In this document: positions 1-6,152 of the stretch, piece after piece
How the letters are laid out: each line of letters starts with the position of its first letter
Position numbering within the stretch: position 1 is the first letter of the stretch
Source: Stappia sp. 28M-7
GTDB lineage: Bacteria; Pseudomonadota; Alphaproteobacteria; Rhizobiales; Stappiaceae
Length of the DNA: 64,000 nt
NCBI RefSeq assembly: GCF_014252955.1
Contig: NZ_JACMIA010000001.1
Span: 3,928,258 to 3,992,257 of the forward strand
Reading direction: 5' to 3'
Notes under the pieces: model-generated
Database searches by the model: none
Told to the model about the DNA's origin: nothing
Seen by the model: the letters and a program-made list of their open reading frames with translations, nothing else
Program-made: the position numbers and the translations under genes

Positions 1-85
1 CATGGCCATCGTGATCGGGTGCCTGTTGATCGTGCGGGCGATCCTCTGGCTGGCGGGCGCGAAGAACGTCACCCTGATCCGCTAG
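1..85 (+). CDS. C-terminal end of an unidentified membrane protein (cut by left edge)
   Basis: The reading frame that ends in TAG at 83-85 is open back to the left edge, so this is the 3' end of a gene that begins outside the window. The visible tail of 27 residues is a single hydrophobic stretch rich in I, V, L and A followed by a short polar end with K, N and R, which looks like a last transmembrane helix with a short terminal tail. An ATG falls at position 2, but I see no basis for treating it as a start. The family cannot be named from this fragment. Confidence 0.45.
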   Translation, partial: MAIVIGCLLIVRAILWLAGAKNVTLIR

Positions 86-428
86 GCATCGAGACCAAAA
101 ACAAAAGCGGATGCAAGGGCTTGCGCCTTTGCGTCCGCAGGCGGGGCGCGACTTGTCCCCCTTGCGGAAACTTGAGAAATTTCGAGACGGATTTTGCAAA
201 ATTCCGCGCCGAAATCGCCGAAATTCGAGAAACGCGTCGCAATTCCCGCTCGCGTGCCGGATCGCTCGGTTCGCCGCAACAAACGCAAGACAAGCACGCA
301 GGCCGACAAGCAGACGGGCGCGCCGCCCGCACGGGGACAAGTGCGCACGAGGCCGGGGACAAACCGCCGAAACGCCGATGCCCCGGCCCGCAGCCGTGCC
401 GTCGACCGGGCGCGCCGTCAGCTGCCCG
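86..428. other. Intergenic stretch of about 340 bp with no convincing gene
   Basis: Between the left-edge gene and the histidine kinase nothing codes convincingly; open frames on both strands are antisense or compositionally odd. The part at 175-245 is less GC-rich and holds short palindromes (for example ATTTTGCAAAAT near 192-203). A terminator hairpin sits at 107-138. No tRNA or named regulatory RNA was recognised. Confidence 0.5.
97..138 (-). terminator. Rho-independent terminator, minus strand
   Basis: A 14-bp imperfect stem (107-120 pairing with 125-138, with G-U pairs) is followed on the minus strand by TTTTGTTTTT (106-97). This is the right orientation to end transcripts coming from the histidine kinase gene, although it lies about 290 bp past that gene's stop. 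Confidence 0.6.
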
Positions 429-2189
429 CTACTCCGCTGCCTTGTAGGTGAGGTTCTCGGAAACCGCGTCGAGCGGGTTCGAGCTTCCCTCCTTGCGCAG
501 CTCCGACCAGGGCGCGTGCATCGACCAGTAGAGACCGTCCGGACGATACTCCAGCGTCACGCTGGCCGAAAACGCCGCGGCCGCGTGGCGCTCGATGATG
601 ACCGAGCCGAAGCCGCTCCGCTCGGGCGGTGTGACGGCCGGGCCGCCTTCCTCGCGCCATTCCAGCAGCACGCCGGGCTCGTCCCGCCGCTCGCCGGCAC
701 TGGCCCAGGAAATGCGGATGCAGCCGAGCGGGCTTTGCAGCGCACCGTACTTGATCGAGTTGGTGGCAAGCTCGTGCAGCACCAGGCCGAGATTCTGCAC
801 CGCGCTGACGCCGAGCACGAAATCCTCGCCCTCGATCGCCCGCTGGTCGGGCGACACGCCAACGGTCGACAGGTGCTGGTCGATCAGGCTGTGTATCGAC
901 ACGCCGTACCAGTTTTCCTGGGCCAGCAGTTCGACGGACTGGGCAAGGCCCTGCAATCTGGTGTCGGCCGCCTCCTGGAACTCCTCCTTGGTGGCGGACT
1001 GGCGCGCGATCTGGCGCAGGATCGCCTGCACCAGGGTCAGGACGTTCTTGGTGCGGTGGACCAGTTCGCGCAGCAGCAGATGCACGCGGTTTTCGGCCTC
1101 GCTGCGGTCGAAGGACGCGTTGCACAGGGCAACCGCGATCTGGTTGACCTCGCTCACCCTTGTTTCCAGCGGCGCGACGATCTCGCCCCGCCCCATCCGC
1201 TCCGCCATCCGCGAAAGCTGCCGCACGGAGCGGCTGAGCTGGCGGGCAACGAGATAGGCGAGCAGCATGCTCATGGCGATGAAGGCGATGCTGCCGAAGA
1301 GCAGCAGCTTCCACGTCACGACCTGCGACTGAACCGAGGCGACAGGCCCCGACACGACCACCACCCAGGGGAAGTTCGGCAGCCGGGCGTAACCGCTCAC
1401 CATCGCCTCGCCGGCCTGCTCGAACTCCATGGAACCGCTGAAACTGCCGAACCCGCGATGCGGGGTGCCGGGAAACGGAGTGGCGATCGGCAGGCCGTTG
1501 GCGCCGCTGGATGCGATGACCATGTCGTTCTGGTCGATGACGGCCGCGCTCCAGCCCGGCGGGATCACCTCGCGGGACAGCACCGCCTGCACCTGGTCGG
1601 TGCCCTGGGTCAGGATCAGCGCGGCACCGACACCGCGCAGGGTTTCGGGCAGCGGCATGGTGACGTTGAACACCCACTCGCCGCTCGTCTTGCCGAAGAA
1701 GATGTCGGAAACGCTGATCTTGTCGCTGGCAAGGGCCGCCTCCAGCGCGGCCAGATTGGAGGTGATGCCGAGCGGCGTGCCGTAGGGAACCCGGGTGTTG
1801 AGCAGTTGCTGGCCGTTCTCGTCCATCAGGATGAGATACATGGCGTGCGACGACAGGATGTGCTGCGTCCGGTTCTGGAAGCCCTGGAGGTCTCCGTCCT
1901 CCAGCTCCGGAAACACGGAAAGCAGCCGGAGCGTCGACGTCATGTCGGTAAGATGGCGCTCGACGATGCGTCCGAGCGTGCGCGCATCGGTGGTCGCCCG
2001 CTCGCGCAGCTCCTTGCGTTCGTTGGCCTCGATCTCAACGAAGAGAAAGGTCGCGACCGCGATCAGAGGCACGGCGATGGCAGCCGCGAGAAACGTCAAA
2101 TACGACGTGATGGACGCCGTGGGCGGCCTGAATGGCAGTCTCGATGACAGCTTGCGCAAACGTGTCCGGTGCCGCTCGTATCCACACAT
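429..2189 (-). CDS. Membrane-bound HWE-family sensor histidine kinase
   Basis: Predicted sensor kinase of 586 residues. Two membrane segments (about 29-51 and 294-315) flank an extracytoplasmic region of about 240 residues, probably Cache-like, followed by a HAMP-like linker and a kinase core. The phospho-acceptor box reads ELVHRTKN (His378), and a W-x-E element appears as EWREEGG in the ATPase domain; together these mark the HWE/HisKA_2 group rather than classical HisKA. The start ATG is preceded by a G-rich stretch. In alphaproteobacteria such kinases often feed the PhyR-NepR-EcfG general stress switch, and a NepR gene and many EcfG promoters lie close by, so a stress-input role is plausible but inferred. 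No response regulator gene adjoins it. Confidence 0.85.
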   Translation of the reverse strand: MCGYERHRTRLRKLSSRLPFRPPTASITSYLTFLAAAIAVPLIAVATFLFVEIEANERKELRERATTDARTLGRIVERHLTDMTSTLRLLSVFPELEDGDLQGFQNRTQHILSSHAMYLILMDENGQQLLNTRVPYGTPLGITSNLAALEAALASDKISVSDIFFGKTSGEWVFNVTMPLPETLRGVGAALILTQGTDQVQAVLSREVIPPGWSAAVIDQNDMVIASSGANGLPIATPFPGTPHRGFGSFSGSMEFEQAGEAMVSGYARLPNFPWVVVVSGPVASVQSQVVTWKLLLFGSIAFIAMSMLLAYLVARQLSRSVRQLSRMAERMGRGEIVAPLETRVSEVNQIAVALCNASFDRSEAENRVHLLLRELVHRTKNVLTLVQAILRQIARQSATKEEFQEAADTRLQGLAQSVELLAQENWYGVSIHSLIDQHLSTVGVSPDQRAIEGEDFVLGVSAVQNLGLVLHELATNSIKYGALQSPLGCIRISWASAGERRDEPGVLLEWREEGGPAVTPPERSGFGSVIIERHAAAAFSASVTLEYRPDGLYWSMHAPWSELRKEGSSNPLDAVSENLTYKAAE

Positions 2190-2316
2190 GCCCCCATGCG
2201 CAGCCTTCCAGCCAGCACCCCTTTCCGGCTAGACGTTTACCCCCCGATCCGCTGCAAAACGTACTATCAAAATACAGACTTGGCCATAACGCCATTTTTG
2301 CGAAGCTGTGCAGAAA

Positions 2317-2341
2317 GGAACAAAAGCGCGTGCCCGCCGTT
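2317..2341 (+). promoter_or_regulatory. EcfG-type (general stress) promoter for the BON gene
   Basis: GGAAC at 2317-2321, 16-bp spacer, CGTT at 2338-2341: an exact match to the alphaproteobacterial EcfG consensus. The start codon of the BON protein follows 39 bp downstream. Confidence 0.75.
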
Positions 2342-2380
2342 CGAGAGATATCGAAGGATCGAACACGAGAGGAGCACGAC

Positions 2381-2671
2381 ATGGCAGGACCCGAGCACGG
2401 GAGCGGACCGGAGACGCCGGCAGGCGCGATCCCGGATGCGCACATCAGCGAGCACGTTCGCGAGCGGCTGGACGAGGATCCCCATCTGGAGGACGGCGCC
2501 ATCGATATCGACGTGAAGGACGGCGAAGTCACGCTGAGCGGCCTCGTCGACCACCCCCATGACAAGCAGCGGGCCGAAGAGTGCGCCGGCTCCGTTCGCG
2601 GCGTTGTCGGCGTGCGCAACAACCTGCGCGCCCGCCCGCATCCGGTGCCCCCGCAAAGCGATCTGGCGTAA
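2381..2671 (+). CDS. BON-domain protein
   Basis: Small 96-residue protein with one BON domain (about residues 22-85): a V-x-x-x-L start region, the DVKDGEVTLSG strand-turn and a final VRGVVGVRNNL segment. BON domains are found in OsmY-like and other envelope stress proteins and are thought to bind membranes or lipids. There is no signal peptide, so it may be cytoplasmic. The ATG at 2381 is chosen because GAGGAG lies just upstream and because it follows an exact EcfG promoter at 2317-2341. A second BON protein is encoded at 12224. Confidence 0.85.
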   Translation: MAGPEHGSGPETPAGAIPDAHISEHVRERLDEDPHLEDGAIDIDVKDGEVTLSGLVDHPHDKQRAEECAGSVRGVVGVRNNLRARPHPVPPQSDLA

Positions 2672-2711
2672 GCGGCGAGGGTCTGCCGTCTTGCGGCGGC
2701 CGGCCCCGCCC

Positions 2712-3425
2712 TCAGCTTCGCTCGATGGTCGCAAGCAGCGGCAGGTGGTCGGAGGCAAGACGTGCAAGCGGCGTGCGCAGGGCCGTGCAGTCGAGGCACC
2801 GAAGACCTTTCGACAGGAAGATGTGATCGAGCCGCAGCAAGGGAAAGCGCGCGGGAAAGGTCGGGCCGGCAAGCCGGTCGGTTCTCGGCCGGGCAAGCTG
2901 AAGCGCGCCGGCGATCTGCGCAAAGCTGCGCGAGGACGGCAGCGAGTTGAAATCCCCCATCAGCACCGTGTCCTCACCCCGGCACCCCGGATGGCCGAGC
3001 CAGCCGGGTCCGAGCAGCGCGCGCGCCTGTGCCAGCCGCTCGCCCCGCCACAGGCCCAGGTGCGTGTTGAAGACGTTGATCGGACGGCCCGCGTGCTCGA
3101 TCCGGCACCAGATCGCGCCGCGCGGCTCGCCCCGCGACGGCAGCGGCCCGGCCTTGACCACCTGCATCGGCAGTGCGGTGAGGATGGCATCGCCGTATTT
3201 CTCCTCCGCCACATGCATGGCGGGGTGGAAGACGGACGTCATCTCCAGCGCGGCCGCGATCTGCTCGGCCTGGTCGACGCCGCCGCTGCGCGAGCGGCCG
3301 ACATCGAGCTCCTGCAGGGCGACGACGTCCGGCCGCGCCTCGGCGATCACCTCGACGATGCGGGAAAGGTCGAGCCGCCGGTCGCCGCCGACGCAGCCAT
3401 GGACGTTGTAGGACAGCAGTCTCAA
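2712..3425 (-). CDS. Endonuclease/exonuclease/phosphatase (EEP) family hydrolase
   Basis: The 237-residue protein carries the EEP fold signature in order: SYNVHG near the start, ALQELD (metal-binding Glu), NTHLG, MGDFNS, LDHIF and SDHLPL at the end (catalytic Asp-His). The family hydrolyses phosphodiesters in DNA, inositol phosphates or lipids, and the substrate cannot be read here. The start codon is TTG at 3425, about ten bases after the stop of the phospholipase-D-like gene, with AGGA overlapping that stop. The tight coupling to a phospholipase-D-like partner suggests a shared role in phospholipid or nucleic-acid turnover. Confidence 0.85.
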   Translation of the reverse strand: MRLLSYNVHGCVGGDRRLDLSRIVEVIAEARPDVVALQELDVGRSRSGGVDQAEQIAAALEMTSVFHPAMHVAEEKYGDAILTALPMQVVKAGPLPSRGEPRGAIWCRIEHAGRPINVFNTHLGLWRGERLAQARALLGPGWLGHPGCRGEDTVLMGDFNSLPSSRSFAQIAGALQLARPRTDRLAGPTFPARFPLLRLDHIFLSKGLRCLDCTALRTPLARLASDHLPLLATIERS

Positions 3426-3435
3426 GGGCCCGGTC

Positions 3436-4920
3436 CTAGAACCACGCCTTCAGCATGCCGGTCAGGCGCGAGGCGGCGAAGCTGCCGACCTCGCGAAAGC
3501 GCTGCAGCGGCCAGTAGCGGCGCTTTGGATCGACGATGCCCGAACCGAGATGCAGCAGGCCGGCGCGCTTGCGCGGATTGACCCGGTAGGAGCGCAGGCC
3601 CCGCGCATTGACGTTGAATTCGTCGATCACGGCGGCCAGCGAGCCGGTGCGCTCCACCACCTGCGCGACCGCAGCCGGATCCGCGTCGAGATGTTCGGCC
3701 ATGAGCGTGTTGCGCAGCCGCGTGATGGCCTGCCGGCAGGCCTCGCCCTGCGCCTCGATCGCAAGGTCGCACTCGCTGTCGAAGCCTTCCGAGCGGTTGT
3801 TGAGATTGGCCGAGCCGACCCGCACGAAGCGGTCGTCGACGATCACCAGCTTGGCGTGGATCAGCACTTCCTGCTCGCCGCCCTTGCCGTCGGGAACGAC
3901 CGCATAGGCAATGCGCAGGCGGCTGAAGGTGTCGGCCCGCATCAGCCGGCGGATCGCCAGCGTGCGGCCATAGCCCATCGTCCACTGCTCCAGCAGGCCG
4001 CGCGTATCGCGGGTGACGAGGATCACCACTTCCGGCCCGCCTTCCTCGCGCAGGCGCGCCGTCAGATGGCGCACCACCCGCGTGGAGGCGAGATACTGGG
4101 TCTCTATATAGATGTTGTCGCGCGCCGCATCGATGGCATCGCACGTGAGCTGGATCGGGTCGGTGCGCCGCTTGTGATCGCTGCCGCCCGCCTCGGCAAG
4201 GGCGACGGCCACGTCGCAGCCGGTGATGTGCGGCTCCAGCTCGCTCGGCCAGAACTCGCCCGGCGCCTCGGCGGCGGGAAGCTCGCCAGAGACCACCCGC
4301 CCCCAGCGCCGCCGCACCACATCCGCAATCACGCGCGCGCCCTCGCCCGACAGCGCCACCTGGATGTCGTGCACCGGGCCGTAGGGGTCGCCGTTCGGAC
4401 GCCGGCGCAGCGGGTTTTCCGCCAGATGGTCGGGCGTGTCCCAGCGCTGCGAGGTGAGGTCGATGCCGCCGACGAACGCGAGTTCCTCGTCGATCACCAC
4501 CAGCTTCTGGTGATGGGAGGCGCGCAAGGGATGCTCGAAATCGTAATGCAGCGCGATGCGCGGGTGCTCGCACCAGTCCGTGTCCTGGAGGACCGGAATG
4601 CGGCCGCTGGAATAGACCGGCCCCTCGCCCCACACGAGGATGCGCACGTCGAGATCCGGCGTTTCCTCGACCCGCGAGCGCAGCAGCTCGCCGAGGGTCA
4701 TCGCGTCTTCATTCTGCGGCTGCAGGAGGATGTCGGGATCGAAATCCCAGCCGACGATCCAGATGGACCGGCGCGCCTGCCGCAAGGCCGTCTCGACCTG
4801 GCGGTAGTAGGCATCCGCGTCGACGAGAAAGGCGAGACGATCCGCCCGCGCCACCCGCCAAGCGTTGCGGTCGGTGTCGATGATGGAAGAAGCGTCGGAA
4901 AAGGTGTCTGTGCTGGTCAT
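3436..4920 (-). CDS. Phospholipase D-like / cardiolipin synthase-like protein
   Basis: 494 residues with two HKD catalytic motifs: HHQKLVVID followed by FVGGID in the first half, and IHAKLVIVDD followed by RVGSANLNNRS in the second. Each lobe contributes His and Lys to a single active site that forms a phospho-histidine intermediate. Members either hydrolyse phospholipids or transfer phosphatidyl groups (cardiolipin synthesis). No clear transmembrane segment is visible, unlike ClsA, so a soluble or peripheral enzyme is likely. It is first in a two-gene operon with the EEP hydrolase. No EcfG motif was found upstream. Confidence 0.85.
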   Translation of the reverse strand: MTSTDTFSDASSIIDTDRNAWRVARADRLAFLVDADAYYRQVETALRQARRSIWIVGWDFDPDILLQPQNEDAMTLGELLRSRVEETPDLDVRILVWGEGPVYSSGRIPVLQDTDWCEHPRIALHYDFEHPLRASHHQKLVVIDEELAFVGGIDLTSQRWDTPDHLAENPLRRRPNGDPYGPVHDIQVALSGEGARVIADVVRRRWGRVVSGELPAAEAPGEFWPSELEPHITGCDVAVALAEAGGSDHKRRTDPIQLTCDAIDAARDNIYIETQYLASTRVVRHLTARLREEGGPEVVILVTRDTRGLLEQWTMGYGRTLAIRRLMRADTFSRLRIAYAVVPDGKGGEQEVLIHAKLVIVDDRFVRVGSANLNNRSEGFDSECDLAIEAQGEACRQAITRLRNTLMAEHLDADPAAVAQVVERTGSLAAVIDEFNVNARGLRSYRVNPRKRAGLLHLGSGIVDPKRRYWPLQRFREVGSFAASRLTGMLKAWF

Positions 4921-5141
4921 CCAGTTGCTGCTGCCTGCCGTGGGTCTTCGGCGAAGAGGGGGCGCAGGATGCGCCGCGTCCGTCCGCCAATTCGAGCAGG
5001 AGCGCGCATGCGCCCCCGCGTGCTGCGGCCGTCTGTGCGGCGATCACGCGATCGCCCGCTCGGCCTTGTCCCTGGCTGGATAAGTCGTCAGAGGGAAAAT
5101 CGTTCCCTCCCGGCCCCGCCCGCAGGACGGAAGGGGCGCGC

Positions 5142-5165
5142 CCGGCGGCGGAAAACCGCCGCCGG
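5142..5165. terminator. GC-rich hairpin after sodC
   Basis: Perfect 10-bp stem CCGGCGGCGG / CCGCCGCCGG with an AAAA loop, starting 26 bp past the sodC stop. There is no T-tract, so this may be a 3' stability element or a weak terminator. Confidence 0.45.
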
Positions 5166-5191
5166 AACGCATGCGCGAAAGCTCAGGCGGC

Positions 5192-5704
5192 TTACTCGAT
5201 GACCGCGCAGGCGCGGCGGTCGCCGGCATCGCCGGTAGGCTGGCTGGAATAGTCGTCCTTGCCGCCATGGATCATCAGCGCCTTGCCGCGGATGGCCTGG
5301 TCGCCGTCGAGCGTCACCATGGCGTTGAACACCTGCGCCCGCAGCGTGCCGTCCGCGTCGACCCACTGGTTGGGCATGTCGCCGGCATGGGGCCCGTTTT
5401 CCGAAAGATAGCCGTGCTCGGCACCGCCCGGATTGAAATGGCCGCCGGCCGACTTGTGGCCGCCCGCGGCATCGCATGTGCCGGTCTCGTGCACATGGAA
5501 AGCGACCCACTGGCCGGCGGGCAAGCCGCTCACCTCGACATCGATGAGCACGCCGGCCGAGGTGCCGGTGAGGGTCGCGCGGCCCGCCTCCTTGCCGTCC
5601 TGGCCAATGAAGGTGGCGGTCGCCTCCTGCCGCTCCTGGCCCTGCGCAGCCGCCGGCAAGGCGGCGATGGCGACGAGGCCGGCGGCGATCATGGCAGTTT
5701 TCAT
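5192..5704 (-). CDS. sodC: Periplasmic superoxide dismutase [Cu-Zn]
   Basis: Converts superoxide to peroxide and oxygen in the periplasm. A signal peptide of about 21 residues ends in a run of alanines. All metal ligands can be read: HVH (His70, His72), His89 in GGHFNP, His97, His106 and Asp109 in GPHAGDMPN, and His146 in MIHGG. Cys77 and Cys166 form the expected disulfide, and GDRRACAVI is the family C-terminus. The start at 5704 has AGGAG nine bases upstream and gives a 170-residue precursor of normal length. An exact EcfG promoter lies at 5776-5800, which puts it in the stress regulon. It follows the oxidase cluster in the same direction. Confidence 0.95.
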   Translation of the reverse strand: MKTAMIAAGLVAIAALPAAAQGQERQEATATFIGQDGKEAGRATLTGTSAGVLIDVEVSGLPAGQWVAFHVHETGTCDAAGGHKSAGGHFNPGGAEHGYLSENGPHAGDMPNQWVDADGTLRAQVFNAMVTLDGDQAIRGKALMIHGGKDDYSSQPTGDAGDRRACAVIE

Positions 5705-5775
5705 CCCTGGATCTCCTGCATTTGGCGATGACGGCAGCGCAGCCCGCAAGAGGCGCGCACCGCCCATCATCACAC

Positions 5776-5800
5776 AACGGCCGAGCGCCCGACATGTTCC
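5776..5800 (-). promoter_or_regulatory. EcfG-type promoter for sodC
   Basis: On the minus strand: GGAAC (5800-5796), 16-bp spacer, CGTT (5779-5776), about 72 bp before the sodC start. Confidence 0.75.
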
Positions 5801-5822
5801 ATGCGCGGGTCCGCCCGGCGCC

Positions 5823-6152
5823 CTACAGGCAGGTGGTCAGGAAGAAGACGCCGGCGAAGGAAAAGACGCTGGCACCGAGCGCGGCGATCGCCGCGAAATA
5901 GGCGATGGGGTAGAGGAACCCGCTCCCCCTCCGCCGCCGCAGCGCCGCGATCACCGCAGCTCCCGCCGCAAGGTGCACCAGGAAGATCGCGATCAGCTGC
6001 AGGCGCTGCAGCGACATTCCGCCGGCCATGTCGAGCACGACCGTGTCCCAGCCGAAGCGGCAGCCGACCGACAGCATGGCATAGAGCGCCACGAAGGCGA
6101 GCGCCCATACCGTGAAGCCGGCGCCCAGAAGAAGCGGCGAGGTGCGTTTCAT
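5823..6152 (-). CDS. Small multi-pass membrane protein of the oxidase cluster (CoxP-like?)
   Basis: 109 residues with three to four hydrophobic segments, an N-terminal Met-Lys-Arg and a short RRRRGSG loop near residue 75. The start ATG shares one base with the stop of the fused oxidase gene (TGATG), so it is translationally coupled to it. No family motif was recognised. Its size and position after subunits II and I-III resemble the small subunit IV-type gene (coxP) at the end of coxMNOP in Bradyrhizobium, but sequence identity to that protein is not claimed. It is probably a small oxidase subunit or assembly partner. Confidence 0.65.
   Translation of the reverse strand: MKRTSPLLLGAGFTVWALAFVALYAMLSVGCRFGWDTVVLDMAGGMSLQRLQLIAIFLVHLAAGAAVIAALRRRRGSGFLYPIAYFAAIAALGASVFSFAGVFFLTTCL

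Noticed and set aside
111-2147. Long open frame on the plus strand opposite the HWE kinase
   Set aside because: Antisense to a gene with clear kinase motifs; the translated product is Arg/Gln/His-rich with no domain, as expected from GC-rich codon shadows.
5102-5106. GTTCC upstream of the phospholipase-D-like gene as a minus-strand EcfG -35
   Set aside because: The expected AACG 16-17 bp away is absent (AAGT/TAAG).
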